A DNA stretch of 64,000 bases, taken from assembly GCF_004217545.1 (NCBI RefSeq), contig NZ_SHKY01000001.1:5828001-5892000 (forward strand), read 5' to 3'. The notes beneath the pieces were generated by a model. It had not been told where the DNA came from and searched no databases. It saw only the letters and a program-made list of their open reading frames with translations. Below are positions 26,987-35,998 of the stretch, piece after piece (position 1 is the stretch's first letter; every line of letters starts with the position of its first letter). Source of the stretch: Krasilnikovia cinnamomea. GTDB taxonomy: Bacteria; Actinomycetota; Actinomycetes; Mycobacteriales; Micromonosporaceae. The position numbers were made by a program, and so were the translations under genes.

Positions 26987-28254
26987 CGGTCGGCGGCCCG
27001 TACGGCCGCTGATTTCGCCTTCTCCCAGGCTGCCGCACCCTTGATCTTGCCTTCTTGAACCTGATCCAAGACGTTGGACACCTCGGTGCGTACCCGTGCG
27101 GTCTGCTTGCCCTGGTACTGCGGCGTCACATTCCTCGCCGACTCCGTGAAGATCCTGCCGACCGGGGCGCCGTTGAAGAACGGGTTCCGCGCGTCACGGA
27201 TCGCGGGGTCGTCCCAGAGGGCAGGCTGAGCGGGAAGGTTCCCGACCTCCTTGAAGATCGCGAGCTGCTGGGCGGGCTGGACCAGCCACTCGACGAACGC
27301 GTACGCCTCCTTGATGTGCTTGCCCTGGGCCGGAATGGACCAGAAGGATCCGCCGAAGTTGCCGGCACCGCCCGGCGGGCGTGCGATGTCCCATTTACCC
27401 GCGGTGTTCGGTGCCTGGTCCTTGATGTAGGCCTGCATCCAGGCCGGGCAGGGAATGGTGGCGAAGGAGCCGTTCTTCATCCCCGCGTTCCATTCCGGGG
27501 TGAAGGGCTTGAGGTTGGCTGACAGACCCGAGGCGACCACCTTGGTCGCGGTGTCCCAGGCGATCTTGGGGCCGCCGTCCATGTTCAGAATGTCGCCGGG
27601 GGTGACATATCCGGTCTGCTGCTGCTGGAGGACCGCCTCCATGAGCAGGCCGGCGCCGTCGACGAACTTCTTGCCTCCGGATCTGCTGAGGTACTGTTCG
27701 CCGGTCCTGATGTAGGCGTCCCAATCCTGGATCAGTGCGGAAACCTTGTCGCGTTCCGTGGGCAGGCCGGCGGCCTTGAACAGGTCGCTGCGGTAGCACA
27801 TGGCGAGGCCGCCGATATCGGTGCCCAGACCGATCTGCCGGCCCTCGGGTGACAGCGTCTCCTGCCACTTCCAGGGCAGGTATCTGTCCTGGTACGTGCT
27901 GGCCCCGAGCTGCCCGAGGTCGGCGAATCTCTGCGCCTGGTTTCGGAAGGACACTGTGTAGGACGTGTCCAGCGCCGCGATGTCGGGCGCTCCGGAACCG
28001 GCCACGAGATACTTCTGGAGATCCTCGTGCTGCTGGGCCACGTCGCCGGGATTCAGCTGGATCCTGATGTTCGGATGATCCTTGGTGTAAAGCGGTATGA
28101 GGTTCTTGAGCCCGAAGTCCCCCCAGTAGTTGACTTTCAAGGTGATGGTGCCGGGCTCGGTGTCCGTACCGACGCTGGTACCCGAACAGGCGCCGACGCA
28201 GGTCATTGTGACCAGTGCCAGCGCGGCGGCCAATCCGGCTCGAAGTGCCTTCAC
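26983..28254 (-). CDS. Carbohydrate ABC transporter solute-binding lipoprotein
   Basis: A 423-residue lipoprotein with lipobox Cys at about residue 23 (TCVGAC). It is a family 1 solute-binding protein: LKVNYWGDFGLKNLIPLY, GAPDIAALDTSY, a typical closing GGSFWSIPAQGKHIKEAYAF and EVGNLPAQPALWDD. The start is a GTG at 28254 with GGAG 7 bases upstream. It feeds the two permeases encoded next and lies 35 bases after the alpha-galactosidase gene, so the imported sugar is probably an alpha-galactoside oligosaccharide. Confidence 0.9.
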   Translation of the reverse strand: MKALRAGLAAALALVTMTCVGACSGTSVGTDTEPGTITLKVNYWGDFGLKNLIPLYTKDHPNIRIQLNPGDVAQQHEDLQKYLVAGSGAPDIAALDTSYTVSFRNQAQRFADLGQLGASTYQDRYLPWKWQETLSPEGRQIGLGTDIGGLAMCYRSDLFKAAGLPTERDKVSALIQDWDAYIRTGEQYLSRSGGKKFVDGAGLLMEAVLQQQQTGYVTPGDILNMDGGPKIAWDTATKVVASGLSANLKPFTPEWNAGMKNGSFATIPCPAWMQAYIKDQAPNTAGKWDIARPPGGAGNFGGSFWSIPAQGKHIKEAYAFVEWLVQPAQQLAIFKEVGNLPAQPALWDDPAIRDARNPFFNGAPVGRIFTESARNVTPQYQGKQTARVRTEVSNVLDQVQEGKIKGAAAWEKAKSAAVRAADR

Positions 28255-28289
28255 AGTTGTTCTCCAGGAGGCGTTGTGCGGCTTGTTTG

Positions 28290-30428
28290 TCAGTTCCCGG
28301 CCGGGTGGTCCGGCAGGGGATCGAAGATCAGCACGTCGGCGTCGGGGGCGTAGCGCCAGGGGATTTCGACGCCTTGGCAGCTCAGCACCGTTCCTGACGC
28401 CACGATGGTGGTACCGCGCAGCGCATAGGTCCGGTCCGGATCGAGCCGCCGGGGAAAGATCCGCGGATGGTGATGGATCTGGTTGCCGGCCACGGCCGGC
28501 CGGGTGCTGGGGCGCTGACCGGCCGTGTCCCACACCAGGACACACACGCGCCCGTCGCAGCCCGGTCCGTCGGAGTACTCGCGGGCGTACGGATGGTCTG
28601 CGGGCGTGCCGTGCGGGGTGATCGCGCCGAACTGCAGCAGCGGCCGCAACTCGCGGTAGAGCGAGATGAACTGCTGCGCCTCGGCGCGTTGCTCCCGGGT
28701 CCAGCGCAACACGTCCGCGCCGATGCCCAGCACACCGGACATGGCGACCACGAATCCGTAGCCGAAGGACGATGCGCCACGCCGGCGCATGCCCGGCTGG
28801 CCGCAGATCAGGGAGTTCATCGTGTACGCCGGGAATGCCTGCAGGAACCCGTGCTGTATCTCGAGCAGGTCCCGGGCACCTACCTCGTCCGTCGGCCACA
28901 CCAGGTCCGACGCGGCGAGGACCGCGGCGTCCACCCGGGCTCCGCCGCCGGCACACACCTCGACGGTGACGTGCGGGAACTCCTCGCGCAGCAGCCGCAG
29001 CACCGAGTGGAAGCCGGCCGTGTGCTGCAGCGCCCATTCACCGCCGCGCGGATCGCCCGGGCGCCCGCCATCGGTGATCGGGCGGTTCATGTCCCACTTG
29101 AGGTAGGTGATCGGGTAGCGCCTGAGCAGGCCGCGCACCGTTTCCGCCATCCAGGCGAGCACGTCCGGCCGGCCCAGGTCCAGCACGAACTGATGACGCG
29201 ACAGCAGCGGCGTACGGTCGGGGGCCCGGTAGATCCAGTCCGGATGATCGCGGAAGAGATCGCTGTCCGGGCTGACCATCTCGGGTTCGATCCAGATCCC
29301 GAACCGAAGTCCGCGCCGCAGCAGCGCGTCGGCGAAAGCCCCCAGGCCGCCCGGAAACTTGTGCTCGTCGGCGCGCCAGTCGCCCAGTCCCGCCGTATCG
29401 TTCTTGCGGCCGGTGAACCAGCCGTCGTCGAGCACGAAGACCTCGGCGCCGATCTCCGCGGCGATGTCCGCCAGGGCGAGCTGATGCTCGGCGTGAACGT
29501 CGAAGCCGGTGGCGAACCAGGAGTTGTAGACGACCGGATGGTGATAGGCGTCCGTGGAACGGTTCAACGCCGCTCGCTGGTAGCGGTGCCACGCACGCGC
29601 GACGCCGGCGAAGTCTTCGGGGCTGAACACCCCCAGGACCGCCGGGGTCGTGAAGGTCCGTCCCGGATCGAGGGTCACCGTGACGGATTCATCGTCGATG
29701 CCCATGGACAGCCGGGCACGATCACCGTACGGACCGTTCTCGACGACGGCTCGCCACGAGCCGCTCCAGGCCAGTTGCACGCCCCAGGCGCCGGCCGGTG
29801 GGGCAGCCATCGGCGCGACGGCCAGGGCCGGGGCGAACAGGTGCCCGGTGACGCCTTGCTTGCTGCCCATGCTGAAACTACCCAGCCGCAGCTCGAGGTC
29901 GTGTTCGCGGAACTCGTGGCCCCAGCCGCCGGCCAGGTAGCGGATCCGCAGTCCTCCGCGCGACGGCACCGTCCACCCTCCGCTGAACACCCGGTCCAGC
30001 CGTACGGCGCCAGACCCGTGATTGGTGATCTCGATCCAGCGCTGCACCACGTCGTGGTCGGATCGGACGCGGATGTGCTGGACGAGTTGCAGGGTGCCGC
30101 TCTCATCCGTGAAGGTGACCGTCAGCTCGCTCTGCTGTGCGGTGGCGTCCAGATCGGCGGACGTCGCGGACCAGCGCGCGCCGAACCAGCCGTTGCCTCG
30201 GTCGATCCTCATCTCGGTGTGGTGGATGTGCCGGCTGCCGTCGGTCGCGTACTCCAGTGGTGCGATGTCGGCTGCGGTTTCGAAGGGGGGCAGGTTCTCC
30301 GGCGTCCAGCGGGTCACCGGGCCGTCGGTGGCCGGTCCCCAGAAGTCGAGGACCAGGCCGCCGCGGTCAGGTGCGAGGCTCACCGCGTACGTGGTCTGCG
30401 CGGTGTGCAGAATCCAGTGTTCGTTCAC
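28290..30428 (-). CDS. Alpha-galactosidase, glycoside hydrolase family 36
   Basis: The 712-residue cytosolic enzyme hydrolyses alpha-galactosides such as melibiose or raffinose-type sugars. It has the N-terminal beta-supersandwich (HIRVRSDHDVVQRWIEI, RGGLRIRYLAGGWGHEF), a (beta/alpha)8 barrel (VVYNSWFATGFDV, VFVLDDGWFTGRKND, LRFGIWIEPEMVSPDS) with the nucleophile Asp in YLKWDMNR (about residue 443) and the acid/base Asp in WPTDEVGARD (about 511), and a C-terminal beta domain. No signal peptide is seen, so it acts after import. Its neighbours downstream are the importer genes; upstream is a beta-helix protein. Confidence 0.95.
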   Translation of the reverse strand: MNEHWILHTAQTTYAVSLAPDRGGLVLDFWGPATDGPVTRWTPENLPPFETAADIAPLEYATDGSRHIHHTEMRIDRGNGWFGARWSATSADLDATAQQSELTVTFTDESGTLQLVQHIRVRSDHDVVQRWIEITNHGSGAVRLDRVFSGGWTVPSRGGLRIRYLAGGWGHEFREHDLELRLGSFSMGSKQGVTGHLFAPALAVAPMAAPPAGAWGVQLAWSGSWRAVVENGPYGDRARLSMGIDDESVTVTLDPGRTFTTPAVLGVFSPEDFAGVARAWHRYQRAALNRSTDAYHHPVVYNSWFATGFDVHAEHQLALADIAAEIGAEVFVLDDGWFTGRKNDTAGLGDWRADEHKFPGGLGAFADALLRRGLRFGIWIEPEMVSPDSDLFRDHPDWIYRAPDRTPLLSRHQFVLDLGRPDVLAWMAETVRGLLRRYPITYLKWDMNRPITDGGRPGDPRGGEWALQHTAGFHSVLRLLREEFPHVTVEVCAGGGARVDAAVLAASDLVWPTDEVGARDLLEIQHGFLQAFPAYTMNSLICGQPGMRRRGASSFGYGFVVAMSGVLGIGADVLRWTREQRAEAQQFISLYRELRPLLQFGAITPHGTPADHPYAREYSDGPGCDGRVCVLVWDTAGQRPSTRPAVAGNQIHHHPRIFPRRLDPDRTYALRGTTIVASGTVLSCQGVEIPWRYAPDADVLIFDPLPDHPAGN

Positions 30429-30493
30429 GTGTTCTTCCTCGTGGTGGCGTGGCGGTGATGGCGGATGTGTCGTCCATCGCCCGCATCGCCGGA

Positions 30494-31837
30494 TCAGCGG
30501 ATGCGCTCGATCGCGCCGCGGTCGACAGCGGCGCCTTGCGGCCGCCGGGTGCCGTAGTAGTCGATGACGACGGGCACAGAGCCGGTACCGCTGTCGACGG
30601 CCGGCGAATGCGGCCGGAGGCAGAAGTTCGCGGTGGCCGGATCTGTGCCCGGGTTGACGAAACCGGGGTCGGCGATGATGTCGTGCGGACCCTGCGCCTG
30701 CGGCGGCAGCCCACCGAAGTAGACGTTGAAGTCGTACCGGACGTTGCTGTTGCCGTAGGAGAAGGTCGTCGCTTTGCCCGCCCGCGCGTAGGAGATGTTG
30801 TTGAGCAGGTTGACGTCGACGCTGAACCAGGCGCCGATGTTGGGATTGCTCAATGCCGGGCTGCGGGAGTTCAGATAGGCGGTGTTGTGGACGATGTCGA
30901 CGTTCTTGCTCGAGAAGGCGTGGATTCCGGAACCCCCGTTGTCGAAAACGATGTTGTTGGCGACGAGAATTTTTCCGGTATAGGGCTTCTTTCCGCTCTG
31001 CTTGTGCAGTGTGTCATCGACGATGATGCCGTTTCCGTCAGAGATGCAGCCGCATCCGATCCATTTGATTTTGTTCTCGTTGTCGTAGGAGACGTTGTTT
31101 TGTATCGTTATCTTGTAGTGCTGATGAACCGCCGGGGCTGCCACGTCGACCGGTTCGTAGACCGAGACCCCGCTGGTGCCGAAGACCGTGTACCACGAGG
31201 TGGAGTGAATCCGATTGTGTTCCACCAGGACGTGATCTCCGAAGACGATGCCGATGCCGGCGCCCGGACAGTGATGCAGGTAGTTGCCGCGGATGGTCAG
31301 GTGGTGCGACAGGGCCCCGGTGGTGCGGTCTTCGCGGGTGTTGATGCAATTGGTGTTGAAGCGCGGTTGCGACGCACTCGCACCGGCGGTGGCCTGCTCG
31401 AGGGTGATGTTCTGACTGTCGCCCTTGATCTCGAGACCCTGGATGGTGATGTAGGACGCGCCGATGAGAACGATCCCGTTCCATCCGGTGACCGGTTTCA
31501 GCACCGGTCGATGACCGGGCATCGACCGGTAGGTGATGACCCTTCCCGGAGCGCCTGAGCGCGTCACCTGCACGACTCCCTCGGTCGAGGTGTCGCCGTA
31601 GGTTCCGTTCATGATGTAGACCGTGTCGCCCGGATTGGTGAGATCGGCCGCCCGTTGAATATTCCGGAACGGCGCCGCGGGCGAAAGCCCGTTGTTGCTG
31701 TCGGAACCGAAGCCACTGACGTAGTAGTGGTGCGCCCGGATGCGCGAGGCGGGGGCTGCGATGGCGGCCGGGGACCCGGCGAGAGTGACCAGCACCGCCG
31801 AAGCGAGGGCCGTGCTCCACAACAGGCGTCGTTGCAT
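30494..31837 (-). CDS. Secreted right-handed beta-helix protein
   Basis: A 447-residue exported protein. The signal peptide is MQRRLLWSTALASAVLVTLA, cut near AIAAPAS; the mature protein starts at once with a DUF1565-type repeat (HYYVSGFGSDSNNG, NPGDTVYIMNGTYG) and continues as a parallel beta-helix (HLTIRGNYLHHCPGAGIGI, VANNIVFDNGGSGIHAF). The Cys-flanked motif CGCISDGNGIIVD matches its two paralogues here. No catalytic residue can be named. The gene is first in the alpha-galactoside operon, so it may bind or cut the parent polysaccharide outside the cell. AAGGAGG precedes the ATG at 31837; a longer frame begins at 31921 but lacks such a site. Confidence 0.87.
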   Translation of the reverse strand: MQRRLLWSTALASAVLVTLAGSPAAIAAPASRIRAHHYYVSGFGSDSNNGLSPAAPFRNIQRAADLTNPGDTVYIMNGTYGDTSTEGVVQVTRSGAPGRVITYRSMPGHRPVLKPVTGWNGIVLIGASYITIQGLEIKGDSQNITLEQATAGASASQPRFNTNCINTREDRTTGALSHHLTIRGNYLHHCPGAGIGIVFGDHVLVEHNRIHSTSWYTVFGTSGVSVYEPVDVAAPAVHQHYKITIQNNVSYDNENKIKWIGCGCISDGNGIIVDDTLHKQSGKKPYTGKILVANNIVFDNGGSGIHAFSSKNVDIVHNTAYLNSRSPALSNPNIGAWFSVDVNLLNNISYARAGKATTFSYGNSNVRYDFNVYFGGLPPQAQGPHDIIADPGFVNPGTDPATANFCLRPHSPAVDSGTGSVPVVIDYYGTRRPQGAAVDRGAIERIR

Positions 31838-32178
31838 GATTCCTCCTTGCGATAGACGGCCTTCACCAGGCGATGACCGGGCAGCGCGCACCGCGTGCCC
31901 CACCGCGGTCCGCGGCGGCACCGAAACTTCGTGTCAATGTTTCTGTAGCGAGTTGCACGTGCTCATCTATAACGAACCGAACATGAATGGCGTCCGTGCG
32001 TTGCGCCGATGAATGGTGCGCGGGCGGCTCCGCCCGGTACCTGAGGCATGGGCAGTTCCATTTTTCGGGCATATCACCGTAGTGTTTCCCCCGCGTGTAC
32101 GCGGTGTGTGACGCCAGCATAAGTTGGCTTCATGTTCACGTCTTCGCCGGATGTCAGCACTGCTTCCCGGATATTCAG
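31838..32178. promoter_or_regulatory. Divergent control region of the alpha-galactoside operon and araC-type gene
   Basis: This gap of about 340 bases lies between divergent genes. It is AT-rich around 31920-32000 and 32050-32150, as expected for promoters. I could not fix a -10/-35 pair or a clean direct repeat for the AraC protein. Confidence 0.4.
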
Positions 32179-33003
32179 ATGACCTTGTCACCGTGGGACC
32201 ATGACGTCGGACTCGACTGTCGGGAAGGGATTCCGGTGCCGATGTCGCGGGCGCATCGTCACCAGGACATCGAGATCAATGTCGTCATCCGGGGCAGCAT
32301 CACGTATCTGTTCGGCGGCAGGTTCGTGGAGGTGGAAATGCCGGGTGCGGCCCTGTTCTGGGCATCGGTGCCACATCAGCTGGTCCGAGTGTCCCCCGAC
32401 GCCCGGCTGCGCTGGCTCAACCTGCCGCTGGCCATGGTGCTGCCCTGGAAGCTGGGCCCGGTTCTGCTTGACCAGCTGCTGCGTCCCTGGCCGACGGTGT
32501 TGCGCCGCGCGGTGCCGGCGCCGGGCTTCGCGGACTGGGCGACGGAGCTCGCGTCGCCGGACGCCGAGCTGTCGGCCATCGCGCTGCTGGAGATCCAGGC
32601 GTACACCCGCAGGCTCCTTCATGAGGCGGAACCTGACACCCGCGCGGAGAGCCGAGCGCGCCGGGACGACGCGGTCGTCCGTGCCACCGCGATGGCCCGG
32701 TTCATCGCGGAGCATTTCGCCGAGCGCATCACCGTGGCCGACGTGGCCGACGTCGTCCACCTGCATCCGCGCTACGCGATGACGATATTCCGGCGGGTCG
32801 TGGGCCTCACCGTCGGCCAGCATCTCGAGCAGTGCCGGGTAGCCGAGGCGCAGCGCCTGCTGATCACCTCCGACGCCACGGCTGCGGAAATCGCCCATGC
32901 CGCCGGTTTTGGATCAGTCAGCCGGCTCTATGCGGCGTTCACTCCGGCGTGCGGCCAATCACCGGCGGCCTACCGGTTGGCGAACCGCCCACTGATCCGC
33001 TGA
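32179..33003 (+). CDS. AraC-family transcriptional regulator
   Basis: About 274 residues. An N-terminal cupin sensor (RAHRHQDIEINVVIRGSITYLF, MPGAALFWASVPHQL) is followed by a C-terminal AraC DNA-binding domain with two helix-turn-helix units (ITVADVADVVHLHPRYAMTIFR, TAAEIAHAAGFGSVSRLYAAF) and the conserved GQSPAAYR ending. This layout is that of sugar-responsive activators such as MelR and RhaS. It is divergent from the alpha-galactosidase/importer operon and most likely activates it; that is inference from position. Several starts are possible; I chose the ATG at 32179, while a GTG at 32095 would add 28 residues. Neither has a good ribosome site. Confidence 0.87.
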   Translation: MTLSPWDHDVGLDCREGIPVPMSRAHRHQDIEINVVIRGSITYLFGGRFVEVEMPGAALFWASVPHQLVRVSPDARLRWLNLPLAMVLPWKLGPVLLDQLLRPWPTVLRRAVPAPGFADWATELASPDAELSAIALLEIQAYTRRLLHEAEPDTRAESRARRDDAVVRATAMARFIAEHFAERITVADVADVVHLHPRYAMTIFRRVVGLTVGQHLEQCRVAEAQRLLITSDATAAEIAHAAGFGSVSRLYAAFTPACGQSPAAYRLANRPLIR

Positions 33004-33005
33004 TC

Positions 33006-33027
33006 GGGCCGCCTGACCCTGCGGCCC
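33006..33027 (+). terminator. Hairpin after the AraC-type gene
   Basis: GGGCCGC pairs perfectly with GCGGCCC across an 8-base loop, 3 bases after the stop. It has no T-run. Confidence 0.45.
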
Positions 33028-33088
33028 GGCCCTGGCGCTCCTGCGGCTGACGCTCGGCGAACCCGACGACACGACCCGAAGGAGAACG

Positions 33089-33690
33089 ATGAACCCGTCC
33101 GTCATGCCCGTGCCCGGGCGGCCGTTTTCTGCCGACGACTTCCCGCCGTCGTTTCAGTGGGGTGTGGCGGCCTCGTCGTACCAGATCGAAGGCGCAGCCG
33201 ACGAGGACGGCCGAACACCGTCCATCTGGGACATCTTCTGCCGGAAGCCGGGCGCTGTGCGGAACGCTGACAACGGCGATGTCGCATGCGACCATTACCA
33301 TCGCATGCCGCAGGACGTGGCGCTCATCAAGAACCTCGGTGTCGACTCGTACCGCTTCTCCGTGGCGTGGCCCCGGGTGCAGCCCGGCGGTGCCGGGCCG
33401 GCCGCTCGTCGTGACGGAGAACGGCGCCGCGTTCGACGATGCCGCCGATGAGTCGGGGCATGTCCGCGACGACGATCGGACAACATACCTGGCCGAACAC
33501 ATTGGCGGCGGTCGCGGCGGCCCGCAGGCACGGCGCGGACATACGCGGCTACTTCGCCTGGTCGCTGATGGACAATTTCGAATGGGCCGAGGGGTATTGC
33601 CGATGGAGGAAGCGGCGCCGTTACGGCTGTCAGTTCGTCGACCGCCGTGGCACGGCATCTCGCGTCAGCGCAACTCGAAGGCTCCGCGGT
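33089..33690 (+). pseudogene. Wrecked GH1 beta-glucosidase gene
   Basis: The first frame is a clean GH1 N-terminus (FQWGVAASSYQIEGAADEDG, SIWDIFCRKPG, DSYRFSVAWPRVQPGG). It then jumps, in a second frame, to the late segment PLVVTENGAAFDDAADES, which carries the nucleophile motif TENG, and in a third frame to GYFAWSLMDNFEWAEGY. The middle of the barrel, roughly 230-250 residues including the NEP acid/base motif, is deleted and at least two frameshifts follow. The 3' end overlaps the end of the sigma-fusion gene on the other strand. The product cannot be active. It may once have served the neighbouring sugar operon. Confidence 0.88.
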
Positions 33691-35998
33691 CCATCGGCCG
33701 ATCCCGCGGCAGGCGGTCGGCGTCGATACGCGCAGCGAGCTCCGTCGTGGCGGTGTCGACAGCGGGACTGCCCGATCTCAGCCTGAAGTCCCCGTTCTGC
33801 GGATCCCGGAAGCCTGGTGACGCGGTCACCAGCGCCGGGTCCCGCAGACCGAAAGTCGTTCCGGTCAGCAGGTTGTGGTTGAAGCTGACCTGGGAGGAGC
33901 CGGACACCGCGGCGGCCTGGCCTTCGGCGGCAGGATCGACGATGTTGTTGACCACCCGCACGTCCCGCGCCCGGGTCACCACCAGGTCGCCGGTGATGGA
34001 GGGATGAGCGGCGTTGCGGTAGAGCGTGTTGTTGACGACATCGACGTGGGCGCCGTCGAAGACGTTGATACCGCGTCCACCGTTGCGGTGGGCGACGTTG
34101 TTCTCGATCAGAACCCGGCCCTGGTACGGCTGCTGGAACATCGGGGCGCTACGGGAATCGTCGTTGTTCAGGGACTCGACGATGATGCCGTTGCCGTCGG
34201 TGATCCTGCGGGCGGAGCCGCTGCACAGACACGGCACCAGATTCTGATTGGCGGAAGTGACGTTCCCCCGAATGATCATCTTGTAGTCGGTCCGATCGTC
34301 GGAGTTCCACAACGATGAGAACGAGATCCCGCTCCCGCCGTACGGCGAGTACCAGCCGTTCCGGCTGGTGACGTTGTAGGCAGCCGTCACATGGTCGGCG
34401 AACTGAACGGAGATGCCGGCAAGCGTGCAGTCGGTGAGGGTGTTGCCCCAGAGCACCACGTGTTTCGGCGGCCGTGGCCGCGCGGCGTTACGCAGCTCGG
34501 ACACGGCGATGCAGCTGTTGGAGACGGCCGGATCGGAGACGTCACCGTTCTTCGCCGCCTCGATCTGGCGCTTCGTGAGCTCCGTGCGCATACCGGTGAT
34601 CGTGAACCCGGAAACGGTGATGTAGGACGCGTGCACCCAGATGCCCTGCCACTGCGAGGCCCGCACGAGCGGGCGGGCTCCCGGATAGGCCGCCCAGGTG
34701 ATCCACTTGTCCGGTGTCCCCGACCGCTCGATGGTCACCACGCTGTTCCGGCCCGCCTCGCTGTACTCACCGTCGTCCACCAGCACCGTGTCTCCGGGGC
34801 CGGTGAGCTGTGCGGCACGGCGCAGTGTCCGCAGCGCGTCCCCGCGCGACCGTCCGGTGCGTCGATCGTCTCCCCGGCCGGAGACATACAGATACCGGCC
34901 GCCGTTGGTGGGCGGCAGTTGTCGCGCTGACCAGTTCGGTCCGCCGGATCCGGCCCCCACACCGGCCGGCGGAGCGGATGCCGTGGGGGAAGCACCCCGC
35001 GTCGCGGCCGAGGACGCGGTCGGTGATGCCGGCGCCCGCGCCGGCGCACTGACGCTCGGAGCGGTGATGACCGGGGGATCCGGCGTCCGGTCGTCAACGA
35101 GAAGGCCCATCGCGACGGCGAAGGCCAGGACCGCGCCGCCGGACACAGCGCCTTTCCAGCCAATGTGGCGCGGCGCCGCCGACGAGGCGAGAGCCGTCCC
35201 GCACCTGGCGCCGACCGCATCGGGCAGCGATGCGGGCGGTATCAACAGCGGCACGCCGAGCAGGAGCCGCTCCGGGGGCAACAGCGAAGGCAGGAGTACG
35301 CGGCACCGGGGGCAACCCTCCACATGCCGGCTCAGCCGCTTGCGCCACACCGGCGCCGGCCGGCCGTCCCAGCTCGGTAGTAGGCCGCGGAGCTGCGGGC
35401 AGCCCTGCGGCGTGCCCGCGGCCGACACGGCCTCGGTGAGCAGGCGTGCGGCCTGCAGCCGGGCGCGCAACCTTTGCAGGCGGACCCGGGTGTGCGCGGC
35501 GGAGATGCCCAGCGCGGCAGCGACGTCGGTGCTCTGCATCGCGCCGACCTGAGTCAGCCACCACAGCGTGAGCAACTCGCGATCTGCCGGGTCGAGCCAG
35601 GCCGTGGCGGCAGCGAGCCCTCGGCGTTGCCGGGCGGCTTCGAGCCGCTCCACGGCATGGTCTTCGACGCTGACGTCCGCAGGGGCAGTGTCATCGGTGC
35701 CGGCGAAGGTGACACGCTGCTGATCGGCGCCGAGCCGGGTGCCGCGTCGCCGGGTCTCCCGGATCGCGATGGCCAACAGCCAGGACCGGAATTTGCCGGG
35801 GTCACGCAGCCGGGGCAGGCCAGCCAGCGCCCGCACCATGGTCTCCTGGGTGACGTCGTCGGCGTCGGCGGCCGGCAACGTGCGTGCGGCGACGTTGTAG
35901 ACCAACGGCAGATGATCGCGCAGCACCCTGTCGAGTGCCACCCGGTCACCTCGTTGCGCCGCGACGATCAGCTCGGCAGCTGGTCGGTCGGACGTCAT
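33665..35998 (-). CDS. ECF sigma factor fused to zinc-finger anti-sigma, membrane helix and outer beta-helix domain
   Basis: One uninterrupted 777-residue frame. Residues 8-75 are sigma region 2 (ADDVTQETMVRAL, FRSWLLAIAIRETRRR) and about 125-185 region 4 (LDPADRELLTLWWLTQ, SAAHTRVRLQRLRARLQ). His225, Cys229 and Cys232 form the HxxxCxxC zinc-finger anti-sigma motif. A membrane helix lies at about 281-301, then a Ser/Pro/Ala-rich linker (302-350), and from 352 an outer domain with a DUF1565 start (LYVSGRGDD, GPGDTVLV) and a parallel beta-helix containing CLCSGSARRITDGNGIIVE. The outer part is a paralogue of the free secreted protein at 2517-4421. ECF factors with fused C-terminal anti-sigma and extracellular domains are known in actinomycetes; I infer that this one senses a glycan directly. 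No frameshift is visible at the junctions. Confidence 0.88.
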   Translation of the reverse strand: MTSDRPAAELIVAAQRGDRVALDRVLRDHLPLVYNVAARTLPAADADDVTQETMVRALAGLPRLRDPGKFRSWLLAIAIRETRRRGTRLGADQQRVTFAGTDDTAPADVSVEDHAVERLEAARQRRGLAAATAWLDPADRELLTLWWLTQVGAMQSTDVAAALGISAAHTRVRLQRLRARLQAARLLTEAVSAAGTPQGCPQLRGLLPSWDGRPAPVWRKRLSRHVEGCPRCRVLLPSLLPPERLLLGVPLLIPPASLPDAVGARCGTALASSAAPRHIGWKGAVSGGAVLAFAVAMGLLVDDRTPDPPVITAPSVSAPARAPASPTASSAATRGASPTASAPPAGVGAGSGGPNWSARQLPPTNGGRYLYVSGRGDDRRTGRSRGDALRTLRRAAQLTGPGDTVLVDDGEYSEAGRNSVVTIERSGTPDKWITWAAYPGARPLVRASQWQGIWVHASYITVSGFTITGMRTELTKRQIEAAKNGDVSDPAVSNSCIAVSELRNAARPRPPKHVVLWGNTLTDCTLAGISVQFADHVTAAYNVTSRNGWYSPYGGSGISFSSLWNSDDRTDYKMIIRGNVTSANQNLVPCLCSGSARRITDGNGIIVESLNNDDSRSAPMFQQPYQGRVLIENNVAHRNGGRGINVFDGAHVDVVNNTLYRNAAHPSITGDLVVTRARDVRVVNNIVDPAAEGQAAAVSGSSQVSFNHNLLTGTTFGLRDPALVTASPGFRDPQNGDFRLRSGSPAVDTATTELAARIDADRLPRDRPMDRGAFELR

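Noticed and set aside
28467..30458. A 663-residue plus-strand frame opposite the alpha-galactosidase
   Set aside because: It is antisense to clear GH36 motifs and shows no family match of its own.
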